From JBBDWJ01 sp040902925 (GTDB lineage Bacteria; Acidobacteriota; Terriglobia; Bryobacterales; UBA6623): a stretch of 19,899 bases of DNA. Positions within the stretch are counted from its first letter, which is position 1, and the number at the start of each line of letters is the position of its first letter. The position numbers and the translations under genes are program-made. The stretch covers positions 1-19,899 of the forward strand of contig JBBDWJ010000222.1 of the NCBI GenBank assembly GCA_040902925.1, in the 5' to 3' direction. A model generated the notes under the pieces. That model was not told the DNA's origin and made no database searches. It was given only the letters and a program-made list of their open reading frames with translations. Of this stretch, positions 1 to 7,375 are shown piece by piece.

Positions 1-78
1 AGCATCGGTTTTAGCCGCCATCTGAAAATGACCAATTCTGCCACGGGCTGCTAGGAGAGGTAGGCGCGGCGGAGTAGC

Positions 79-103
79 AAAGTGGGCTTTGGCCCACTTT
101 TTT
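79..103 (+). promoter_or_regulatory. Attenuator-like terminator hairpin in the rimP-nusA leader
   Basis: A 9-bp perfect stem (AAAGTGGGC pairing with GCCCACTTT) with a 4-nt loop runs straight into a T tract, the form of an intrinsic terminator. It ends only about 24 nt before the rimP ATG, so it lies inside the operon's 5' leader. Terminator hairpins just ahead of rimP are known in many bacteria (rimP leader), and NusA, encoded downstream, affects pausing and termination. Feedback control of the operon is therefore a reasonable inference. It could instead be the terminator of an upstream gene that lies outside the window. I see no convincing promoter or gene in bases 1-78. Confidence 0.7.
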
Positions 104-126
104 GTTGCTCCACACGGCGGGCGGAA

Positions 127-597
127 ATGAGCTTGTCGAAAATACAGGCTGAGCAGCAAATCCGCGAAATCGCCGACCGCGTGGCTGCCTCGGAGGGCAT
201 GGAAGTCGTCGATATCGAGTATCGCGGCGGCGGCAACCGGCATAAGCTGTGCGTTTACATCGACAAACCGGGCGGAATCACGCACGCCGACTGCGAGCTG
301 ATTTCGAAGCAGGTTGGCACGATCGTCGACGTGGAAGAACTGGTGCCCGGGTCGTACGTTCTGGAGGTCAGCTCGCCGGGGCTTGACCGTAAGTTGTTGA
401 AGTCTAAAGACTACGAGCGGTTTCTGGGCCGCAAGGCGAAAGTACGGCTGCGGCAGGCGGTGGACGGAAAACAGTCTCACGTCGGCCGGTTGTGCGAGTA
501 CCACGATGGCGCCATCGGGCTGGAGACCGGTCCCGAACGGGTGCTGCGGTTCCGGTTCGAAGACGTCTCCGAAGCGCGGCTGGTCGTGGAAGTTTGA
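127..597 (+). CDS. rimP: Ribosome maturation factor RimP
   Basis: RimP helps assemble the 30S subunit in the cytoplasm. The protein is 156 aa, normal for the family. The N-terminal half carries typical RimP sequence (GMEVVDIEYRGGG, then the CELISKQVGTIVD segment) and the hallmark VLEVSSPGLDRKL stretch near residues 75-90. The C-terminal half is the small SH3-like barrel. I chose the ATG at 127: the frame opens earlier (an alternative start at 82), but those 15 codons lie inside the leader hairpin and do not resemble RimP. The Shine-Dalgarno is weak. It is the first gene of rimP-nusA-infB-ylxP-rbfA, and its stop is 19 nt before the nusA start. Confidence 0.95.
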   Translation: MSLSKIQAEQQIREIADRVAASEGMEVVDIEYRGGGNRHKLCVYIDKPGGITHADCELISKQVGTIVDVEELVPGSYVLEVSSPGLDRKLLKSKDYERFLGRKAKVRLRQAVDGKQSHVGRLCEYHDGAIGLETGPERVLRFRFEDVSEARLVVEV

Positions 598-616
598 TCC
601 CACGATTGAGGGAATG

Positions 617-2236
617 ATGGAAGGAATCCTGACGCAGATCGAGGCCCTGAGCAAAGCAAAGGGAATCGACCCGGAAATCGTCGTGCAGGCCGTCAAGGAT
701 GCGATCCTGGTGGCCGCGCGTAAGTTCTACAAGACGAATGAGGAGTTAGTGGCGGAGTTCCGTGCCGAGGATGGGCACGTGGATGTGTTCGCGGTGAAAG
801 TGATCACCGAAATGGTTTCGAACCCGGGCCGGGAAATCAGCCTGGCGGAAGCACGCCAGATCGACCCGGCCGCCGAAGTTGGCGGGGAAGTCCGTTTCGC
901 CAAAGCGACCGACGGGCTGGGCCGGATCTCAGCGCAGCTCGCCAAGCAGGTGATCTTCCAGAAGATCCGCGAGGCCGAGCGGGACACCATTTGCAGCGAG
1001 TTTTCCGGGCGCCTGGGTCAACTCGAGACCTGCACGGTGAAGCGCTCCGAAGGGCCCGACCTGATTGTGGACTTGGGCCGCACCGAAGGCCGTCTTCCAC
1101 GGCGCGAGCAATCGAAGCTTGAGAGCTTCTCGCCCGGTGACCGGATTCGCGTCGTAATCAAGATGATCGAGAAAGCAGGCCGCGGACCGGCGGTGGTCGT
1201 TTCGCGCGGCAGCGAGGATCTGGTCCGGCGGCTCTTCGAGCAAGAAGTGCCCGAGATCTACGACAGCACGGTCGAGATTCGCGTCTGCGCGCGGGAAGCC
1301 GGTGAGCGCACCAAGATCGGCGTGCTCTCACACGATCGCGACGTCGATGCGGTGGGCGCCTGCGTCGGCATGAAAGGGATGCGGGTGCAGTCGATCATCC
1401 GCGAGTTGCGCGGCGAGAAGATCGACATCATCGAATATTCCGACGACCCGATCGACATGGCGACGCGCGCTTTGAGTCCGGCCAAGATCAGCCGGGTGAC
1501 GATTATCGACCCTTCGCAGCGCCATCTGGAAGTTGTCGTCGACGACATGCAGCTTTCGCTGGCGATCGGAAAAAAGGGACAGAACGTTCGGCTCGCGGCC
1601 AAGCTGATGGGCTGGCGGATCGACATCAAGAGCGAGGAAGAGAAGCGCCAGGAAGTCGAAACGGCCATGTCGGCCATGGTCGGCGCGGGCACGCCCGTCA
1701 GCATTCTGATCGAGCACAGCCTGGGTGACAAGCTGGTCGACAAGCTGCTCGAGTCGGACATCAGCACGGTCGAGCGGCTGGCCGATATGACACCCGAGCA
1801 ACTGGAAGAAATTCCTGGAATCGGCCCCAAAATGGTGGAAAAGATCCAGGTTGCGGTCAACAGCTACTATTTGCAATTCGAGCAGCCTCAGCCTCCGGCC
1901 GAGGAGGTGGTGCCGCCCGACGAGCCCATATCGAACGGGGCGGCGGCCGGGGACGCGGCCCCTGTAGCCCCCGCCTTTATGCCGGGATTGCCGGTCGAGG
2001 GCGAGGACGTTGACGAGAGCGAACCCGGAATCGATGAGGAAGACTTTGATAACATGGACCTAAGCGCTTCCGACGAAACAGAAGAGTCGGATGAGGTCGA
2101 GTCAGACTTCGATGAGGACGAGGAAGCGGCGGCAAGTACTGCCGCGGCAGCCGTAGCGACCGAGCCGGCCAACGGGGACGCATCGCTCGACGTACGGAAG
2201 AAGACTACAATCGAGGATGATGAGATGAAAAGTTGA
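617..2236 (+). CDS. nusA: Transcription termination/antitermination factor NusA
   Basis: NusA binds RNA polymerase and nascent RNA and controls pausing, termination and antitermination. Domains by residue of the 539-aa product: N-terminal RNAP-binding domain (about 1-130), S1 domain (about 135-200), KH1 (about 205-285, with GACVGMKGMRVQ), KH2 (about 285-350, with LAIGKKGQNVRLAAKL), and a helix-hairpin-helix region (about 365-420, with IPGIGPKMVEKI). After this comes an Ala/Pro linker and a strongly acidic tail (about 455-505, rich in D and E), perhaps standing in for the acidic repeats of enterobacterial NusA. Two tandem ATGs occur at 614 and 617; GAGGG at 608-612 is better spaced for 617. 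The 36 upstream in-frame codons overlap rimP and are not NusA-like. No ylxR lies between nusA and infB. Confidence 0.95.
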   Translation: MEGILTQIEALSKAKGIDPEIVVQAVKDAILVAARKFYKTNEELVAEFRAEDGHVDVFAVKVITEMVSNPGREISLAEARQIDPAAEVGGEVRFAKATDGLGRISAQLAKQVIFQKIREAERDTICSEFSGRLGQLETCTVKRSEGPDLIVDLGRTEGRLPRREQSKLESFSPGDRIRVVIKMIEKAGRGPAVVVSRGSEDLVRRLFEQEVPEIYDSTVEIRVCAREAGERTKIGVLSHDRDVDAVGACVGMKGMRVQSIIRELRGEKIDIIEYSDDPIDMATRALSPAKISRVTIIDPSQRHLEVVVDDMQLSLAIGKKGQNVRLAAKLMGWRIDIKSEEEKRQEVETAMSAMVGAGTPVSILIEHSLGDKLVDKLLESDISTVERLADMTPEQLEEIPGIGPKMVEKIQVAVNSYYLQFEQPQPPAEEVVPPDEPISNGAAAGDAAPVAPAFMPGLPVEGEDVDESEPGIDEEDFDNMDLSASDETEESDEVESDFDEDEEAAASTAAAAVATEPANGDASLDVRKKTTIEDDEMKS

Positions 2237-2258
2237 TAGCGGAGGATAAAGCGCGGCA

Positions 2259-5225
2259 TTGAAGAGAAAGGACACAATCCGGATAAACGAGCTAGCTCGC
2301 GAACTGGAAGTGAAGGCGAATGTGATTCTCGACGTCCTTCCTGACCTGGGGACTGGGGAGAAGAAGACTCACTCGAGTTCGATCGACGTGGATACCGCCG
2401 AGCAGGTAAGAGCTCGTCTGCGATTGCAGGCGGACGAGCAGGAGCCCGTGATCAGCGAAGCCGCGCCGGAAGAGGCCGCGCGTTCCGAACCACCCGATTC
2501 TATGGAGCCCCAAGTAAGGCCTCGCGGCGGCCTCGAGCCCGAGAAAACGTTGCCGACGGCGGGCTCACGCCCCTCGATCGTGATTGGAGCCGGGAGTGGG
2601 ACGCCGCTGCGGCCCCCCGTGCAGGTACTGCGGCCACCGCTGCAACGCGCAACGCCAAGCGCTGTTCCACCGGCGCCAACAGCAATAACTACCACGACGG
2701 CGAGACCTGCCGCCCCGGTTGCTGGTGTCGCCCCGTCGCTGCCGGCGCCGCCTGCCGCGAGAGCCGGAGTTGCGCCCGCGCTGCCGGCGGCCCCGGCCGC
2801 GCCCCGCGCGACGCCAAGTCAACCCCAACGCGCCAGTTCGCCGGTTAGACCGTCGCTGCCCGGTTCGCCCGCGGCTCCGGTGGCCCCGGCCGCGCCCCGA
2901 GCCGTTTCAGCCGAAGCCCGCGCCGCTCGCCAGAGCGCTAGCGAGGGTGGCAGGCCGGTGCGTCCCATTCCGAGAGAAGCCGGCGCTGGACCCGCCACGG
3001 GTCCCCGAGCGCCGTTGGCCCCTCCGATTGGTCGAACTTCGGCGGGACAATCTCCCGCCCCTGGGGCTCCGGTGCGTCCACCGCTAACCCATCGGTCGCC
3101 TGGACCGGCCGCCCCGCGGCCCGGCCCGGTGGCCAGAGCTGAAGGTGGCGGCGCGCGCCGCGCCCCCGCCGCTCGTAAGCCGGTGCTGGTTCCCGGACAG
3201 CCTATTTATCAGCGGCCGCGCGCGGTTCCCGGGATGCCGCAAGGCGGCCGTACGGGGCCTTCCTACGGGCCGCACCCGACCACTCGCACCGCGCCCGGAG
3301 GAGCGCCTGTTCCCGGCGCGCCAACACCGCCGCCCGGCGGCCATCGCCGGCCGACACGGCCGCCAGTAGCGCGGCGCCCGGTGCGGGACCACGAAGCGGA
3401 GCGCGAGAAGCGGTTTTTGCAGCAGCAGGCGGCCGCGAAAGCGGCGCAGACGCCTCCCAAGGCGGCCAACATCGAGATCTCGGCCAGCGAGGGCACGACC
3501 GTAAAGGAGTTGGCCGAAAAGCTTGGCATCAAAGCGAGTGTCTTGATCAAGACGCTAGTCGATCGCGGCACGTTTGCCACCATCAACCAGACGCTCGACA
3601 TGGAGACGATCAAGGAGCTCGCCAAGTATTTCGGCGCCAGCGCCGAGGAGACGACGTACGAAGAAGAGGCGATGCTCGATGTGGATCTGGCGGAAATCCC
3701 CGCCGATTCGCAGGCCCGCGCGCCGGTTGTGACTGTCATGGGTCACGTCGACCATGGCAAGACGTCTCTTCTGGACGCGATTCGCGAGACCAACGTCGCC
3801 GAGCGGGAAGCCGGCGGCATCACGCAGGCCATTGGCGCCTACGAAGTCGAGAAAAACGGCCGCCGGATCGTGTTTGTCGACACACCGGGCCATGAGGCAT
3901 TCACCCGCATGCGCGCCCAGGGCGCCAAGGTCACCGACGTGGTCATCCTGGTTGTGGCCGCCGATGACGGCGTTATGCCGCAGACGTTGGAGGCGATCGA
4001 CCACGCCCGCGCCGCCAAGGTGCCGATCATTGTCGCGATCAACAAGATCGACAAGCCCGGCGTTGACCCCGACAAGATCAAGCAGCAGTTGTCGGATCGC
4101 GGCCTGCTGCCCGAGGAATGGGGCGGCGACACGGTGATGGTGCCGGTATCGGCGAAAGCCAAGCAGAATCTCGACCACCTGCTCGAGATGATCCTGCTGG
4201 TTGCCGACCTCAGGGAACTTACCGCCAATCCGAACCGCCCGGCGGTCGGCACCGTGCTCGAAGCGAAGCTGGACCGCGGCCAGGGGCCCGTGGCGACCGT
4301 GATCGTGCAGAATGGCACGTTGCGGGTGGGCGACTATTTCGTGGTCGGCTCGGTTTTCAGCAAGGTACGCGCGTTGATCAACGACCGCGGCCAGCAAGTG
4401 CAGGAAGTACCGCCGTCATCGGCCGTTCTGGTGCTTGGCCTGGATGCGCTGCCGGTTCCGGGCGATTCATTGCAAGTCGTCACCGACACCGAGCGGGCGC
4501 GGAAGATTGTCGAGCACCGCGAGCAGAAGGCGCGAGAACTGTCTCTGGCCAAAAACTCGCGTCTTTCGCTTGAGCAGTTCCAGGAGCAGTTGCGGGCGGG
4601 AGTGGTCAAGGAGCTGCCGATTCTGCTCAAAGGCGACGTGCAGGGTTCGGTGGACGTTCTCACCGACACGCTGTCGAAGCTCGCCAACGACAAGGTGAAG
4701 GTGCGGGTGATCCGCGCCGGTGTCGGAGCGATTTCCGAGTCGGACGTGCTGCTGGCGGCGACGGCCAACTCCGTCATCATTGGTTTCAATGTCCGCCCGG
4801 AGCGAACCGCCGCGCAGCTCGCGGATCGCGAGAAGATCGACATCCGCCTGCACACGGTCATCTATGAGCTGGTCGACGAGCTCAAGAAAGCCATGGCAGG
4901 GCTGCTTGACCCGGTGCTCAAAGAGGTTTTCCAGGGACGCGCCGACGTCATGGAAGCTTTCAACATCACCAAGGTCGGCACTATTGCCGGGTGCATTATC
5001 CAGGAAGGCAAGGCGACCAAGGAGAGTGAAGCGCGCCTGCTGCGGGATAACGTTGTCGTGTACACCGGGCGGGTCAGCTCTTTGCGGCGTTTCAAAGACT
5101 CCGTTAATGAGGTCCGCGCGGGCCAGGAATGCGGCATCGGGTTGAACAACTACAACGACGTCAAGCAGGGCGACGTGATAGAGCTCTTCGTGACCGAAAA
5201 AGTCGCGGCCGAGCTGGTTGTCTAA
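2259..5225 (+). CDS. infB: Translation initiation factor IF-2
   Basis: IF2 is the GTPase that places initiator fMet-tRNA on the 30S subunit and promotes 50S joining. The 988-aa protein has an IF2_N domain at the extreme N terminus (1-50), an Ala/Pro/Arg-rich low-complexity linker (about 70-375), a second IF2_N domain (about 400-465), then the G domain with GHVDHGKT (495-502), GGITQAIGAYEV, DTPGHEAF (from 541), NKID (595-598) and SAK. The C-terminal domains II-IV follow, including LLKGDVQGSVDVL. The start is TTG: an in-frame TAA at 2247-2249 leaves no better upstream codon, and the IF2_N homology begins right after the TTG. GGAGG at 2241-2245 is 13 nt away, longer than usual. The switch-1 segment reads TQAIGAY where E. 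coli has TQHIGAY. Confidence 0.97.
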   Translation: MKRKDTIRINELARELEVKANVILDVLPDLGTGEKKTHSSSIDVDTAEQVRARLRLQADEQEPVISEAAPEEAARSEPPDSMEPQVRPRGGLEPEKTLPTAGSRPSIVIGAGSGTPLRPPVQVLRPPLQRATPSAVPPAPTAITTTTARPAAPVAGVAPSLPAPPAARAGVAPALPAAPAAPRATPSQPQRASSPVRPSLPGSPAAPVAPAAPRAVSAEARAARQSASEGGRPVRPIPREAGAGPATGPRAPLAPPIGRTSAGQSPAPGAPVRPPLTHRSPGPAAPRPGPVARAEGGGARRAPAARKPVLVPGQPIYQRPRAVPGMPQGGRTGPSYGPHPTTRTAPGGAPVPGAPTPPPGGHRRPTRPPVARRPVRDHEAEREKRFLQQQAAAKAAQTPPKAANIEISASEGTTVKELAEKLGIKASVLIKTLVDRGTFATINQTLDMETIKELAKYFGASAEETTYEEEAMLDVDLAEIPADSQARAPVVTVMGHVDHGKTSLLDAIRETNVAEREAGGITQAIGAYEVEKNGRRIVFVDTPGHEAFTRMRAQGAKVTDVVILVVAADDGVMPQTLEAIDHARAAKVPIIVAINKIDKPGVDPDKIKQQLSDRGLLPEEWGGDTVMVPVSAKAKQNLDHLLEMILLVADLRELTANPNRPAVGTVLEAKLDRGQGPVATVIVQNGTLRVGDYFVVGSVFSKVRALINDRGQQVQEVPPSSAVLVLGLDALPVPGDSLQVVTDTERARKIVEHREQKARELSLAKNSRLSLEQFQEQLRAGVVKELPILLKGDVQGSVDVLTDTLSKLANDKVKVRVIRAGVGAISESDVLLAATANSVIIGFNVRPERTAAQLADREKIDIRLHTVIYELVDELKKAMAGLLDPVLKEVFQGRADVMEAFNITKVGTIAGCIIQEGKATKESEARLLRDNVVVYTGRVSSLRRFKDSVNEVRAGQECGIGLNNYNDVKQGDVIELFVTEKVAAELVV

Positions 5226-5250
5226 GCGGCGGGGCGCTCGCCGCCTCTTT
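5226..5250 (+). terminator. Weak hairpin after infB
   Basis: GCGGCG (5226-5231) can pair with CGCCGC (5239-5244) across a 7-nt loop, followed by CTCTTT. The T tract is short and interrupted, so this is at most a partial terminator or an RNA stability/processing element inside the operon, before ylxP. Confidence 0.25.
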
Positions 5251-5285
5251 GCCGAAAATGCGGTTTAGCCTGCTGAAAACCTCCC

Positions 5286-5582
5286 ATGGCCTCCATAGGC
5301 CTGCTTACACTGCATCTCCACATCGAACACGCGCAGTCTCTCAAGGACAAGCGACAGGTACTGCGGCCGCTGAAGGATCGCCTTCGGAAGCGCTTCAACG
5401 TCTCGGTGGCCGAGCTGGATTTCCAGGATAGCTGGCAAAGTTCCCTGATCGGCATCGTGACCATCTCGTCGAGCGAATCCTACGCGCGGCAACTGCTTGA
5501 AAGTGTCGAGCGAGAGGCGTCGCGAATGCTGGCGGCCGACTTGAGATCGGTTGAGATAGAGTTTTTCCAGGACGCCCCGTGA
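5286..5582 (+). CDS. ylxP: YlxP/DUF503 family protein
   Basis: A 98-aa protein of the DUF503 (YlxP) family, encoded between infB and rbfA as in many bacteria. The opening (IGLLTLHLHIEHAQSLKDKR) and the alternating strand/helix pattern, with VSVAELDFQDSW in the middle, fit a small ferredoxin-like fold. The molecular function is not settled; location and conservation point to ribosome assembly or translation. It starts at ATG 5286, 60 nt after infB, with no strong Shine-Dalgarno, so it may depend on read-through from infB. Its TGA overlaps the GTG start of the next gene (GTGA), which implies translational coupling with rbfA. Confidence 0.9.
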   Translation: MASIGLLTLHLHIEHAQSLKDKRQVLRPLKDRLRKRFNVSVAELDFQDSWQSSLIGIVTISSSESYARQLLESVEREASRMLAADLRSVEIEFFQDAP

Positions 5583-6961
5583 AGAAGTCCCCCGTGAAGA
5601 ATTATCGACAAGCGCGAGCCTCGGAGTTGATCCGTGAGGAGCTGAGCCAGATACTTTTGGGCGAAGTGGATGATCCGAACCTGCAGCGGTTCGTGATCAC
5701 TAGCGTTGAACCCGCCGCGAAGATGAGCTCAGCGCGGGTGCTCGTGGTGCCGGCCGGGAAAGAGGAGTTCCGGACCGAGCGAGAACTGCAGCGGGCTCTT
5801 CGGTCGCTGCGCCAGGCCAGCGGGTTTCTGCGGCACGCGCTGACGCAGCGCGGCGAGTTGCAGCGCGTACCGGAGTTACATTTCGAGCTGGATCGAGGCA
5901 TTCAGCACGGCGACCGGATCAATACGCTTTTGGAGCGCTTGCGGAAGAAATCGAAGTCCGGGCTTGCCGTCTTCCTCTTGGCGGCGCTGGCCGGATTGGG
6001 CCAGGCGCAGGAAAAACAACCCCACAAACCACCGCGGGAGAAACAAGCGCAGCGCTACGAGTCCAGCGCCACGATCATGGGAAGCTCCTATCGCTTGGCG
6101 GCTTATGGCGGGAATATCGCTACTTTGGCGTCAGCCGTCCGGGCGGCCTTTGAAGAGGCTCGCCGGATAGACCAACTGCTTAGCAACTACAAAGACGAAA
6201 GCGAGCTGAGCCGCATCAACCGGTCGGCCGCGGATGGGCCGGTTGACGTATCCGAGGAGATGGCGGACCTGATCCAGCGCTGCCTCGAATACAGCCGCGC
6301 CAGCGAGGGGGCTTTCGACATCACGGTCGGCCCGCTGATGAAGGTGTGGGGGTTTTACCGGGGGGAGGGCTTGATTCCGGGCCGCTTTACGCTCTGGCGG
6401 ACGCTGGGGAAAATCGGCTATCAGAACCTGGAACTCGACCAACAGCGGAAGCGGCTGCGGTTTTCCCGCTCCGGCATGGAGCTGGACCCGGGCGGGATTG
6501 GCAAGGGCTACGCGGTCGACAAAATGGCGGGCGTTCTCGACCGGTTTGGCATTGAGAGCGCCATGATTAGCGCCGGGACCAGCAGCATGTACGCCGTAGG
6601 GGCACCGCCTGGGGAGCCCCGCGGCTGGCGAGTAGGTATCCGCGACCCCAAGGACGCCGAGCGGACCGCGGCCGAGGTCTATCTGAACAATGAATCCATG
6701 TCGACATCGGGCTCCTACGAGAAGTTTTTTGAGGTCGACGGGAAGCTCTATAGCCACATCATGGATCCCCGCACCGGGATGCCGGCGGAGGGCGTGCTGT
6801 CGGTATCGGTGATTAGCCCCCGCACCCTGGACAGCGAAGCGTGGGCTACGGCGTTCTTTGTCAACGGGTTAGAGTGGACGAGGGCGCATTTGCGACAGGA
6901 TTTCCGGGTTTTTGGGTGCGGCTCCGGCGGCGGCTGTGCGTGGCTTGAGGCCGGTCGGTAG
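5579..6961 (+). CDS. rbfA-apbE: RbfA ribosome-binding factor fused in frame to an ApbE-like FAD:protein FMN transferase
   Basis: One uninterrupted 460-codon frame. Residues 1-124 are RbfA, a cold-shock 30S maturation factor with a KH-like fold (ASELIREELSQILLGEVDDP; VPELHFELDRGIQHGDRI). Residues 121-144 look like a signal peptide: a basic LRKKSKS, the hydrophobic GLAVFLLAALAGLG, then QAQ, with no lipobox Cys. Residues about 160-455 are ApbE, which attaches FMN to Thr/Ser of periplasmic flavoproteins: MGSSYRL, FDITVGPLMKVWGF, ELDPGGIGKGYAVDKM (301-316), STSGSYEKFF, YSHIMDPRTG, then EAWATAFF. Either a membrane-spanning fusion is made (RbfA inside, ApbE outside), or ApbE is made separately from an internal start such as the TTG at 5939, which has GGAG at 5932-5935 but only 3 nt of spacing. 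The GTG start overlaps the ylxP stop by 4 nt. Both halves are near normal length. No truB or nrnA follows. Confidence 0.9.
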   Translation: MKKSPVKNYRQARASELIREELSQILLGEVDDPNLQRFVITSVEPAAKMSSARVLVVPAGKEEFRTERELQRALRSLRQASGFLRHALTQRGELQRVPELHFELDRGIQHGDRINTLLERLRKKSKSGLAVFLLAALAGLGQAQEKQPHKPPREKQAQRYESSATIMGSSYRLAAYGGNIATLASAVRAAFEEARRIDQLLSNYKDESELSRINRSAADGPVDVSEEMADLIQRCLEYSRASEGAFDITVGPLMKVWGFYRGEGLIPGRFTLWRTLGKIGYQNLELDQQRKRLRFSRSGMELDPGGIGKGYAVDKMAGVLDRFGIESAMISAGTSSMYAVGAPPGEPRGWRVGIRDPKDAERTAAEVYLNNESMSTSGSYEKFFEVDGKLYSHIMDPRTGMPAEGVLSVSVISPRTLDSEAWATAFFVNGLEWTRAHLRQDFRVFGCGSGGGCAWLEAGR

Positions 6962-7108
6962 CGAAAGCTGGAATGGGACCAAAACTGGACTAGACCCTCC
7001 GCAACCTCTTCGACGGTCTTGACTTTGTTTTTGCTTTGACTTTTACCTTGGCGATCCGGCTCGCGGAGTGGCCGTATCGCGCGTCGATAAGTACTTGAAA
7101 ACAAGCCA

Positions 7109-7150
7109 CAAAAGCCGAAAGGACAGTCCCATGACTGTCCCCCGGCTTTG
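7109..7150. terminator. Two-part stem-loop between the convergent apbE and flp genes
   Basis: An outer stem AAAGCCG (7111-7117) / CGGCTTT (7143-7149) encloses an inner stem GGACAGT (7121-7127) / ACTGTCC (7134-7140) with a 6-nt loop. Read on the minus strand, the outer stem ends in CGGCTTTTGT, a short T run, so it probably terminates the pilin transcript. On the plus strand only three Ts follow, so it is weaker for the upstream operon. The inner palindrome resembles the REP-like repeats elsewhere in the window. Confidence 0.55.
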
Positions 7151-7177
7151 TTGATAGCGAGTTGTTTCGGCTTCTGC

Positions 7178-7375
7178 TTAGGACGCGGCCGCGGCAACAA
7201 CGCTGCCCATGCGGCTGAAGATGATGCTGATGTTGCCCGAAATGCCAGGCAGAATGGCGCCGGCGGCGACGGCGATGAAGCCGGCCAACAGAGCGTACTC
7301 AACCATGTCCTGGCCGCGCTCATCATTGATGAGCTTCACATACAAGGCAGTCAATTTGTCGTACAGTTTGTTCAT
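7178..7375 (-). CDS. flp: Flp-type pilin (type IVb prepilin)
   Basis: A 65-aa Flp/Fap pilin. The short basic leader ends in Gly and is followed by the class IVb prepilin motif: G, then QDMVEYALL, with Glu at +5 and Tyr at +6 of the mature protein. A hydrophobic helix (ALLAGFIAVAAGAILPGI) and a short Ala-rich tail follow. Such pilins are cut by a TadV-like prepilin peptidase and assembled by the Tad machine into adhesive fibres. I chose the ATG at 7375 because GGAGAAGAGA sits just upstream; in-frame starts also occur at 7387 (ATG) and 7399 (TTG). No tad, rcp or peptidase gene is in the window, so the assembly machine must be elsewhere. Confidence 0.92.
   Translation of the reverse strand: MNKLYDKLTALYVKLINDERGQDMVEYALLAGFIAVAAGAILPGISGNISIIFSRMGSVVAAAAS

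Noticed and set aside
3555..4397. A 280-codon minus-strand frame opposite the IF2 G domain
   Set aside because: It lies wholly within the most conserved part of infB and is rich in residues typical of reverse-frame translation.
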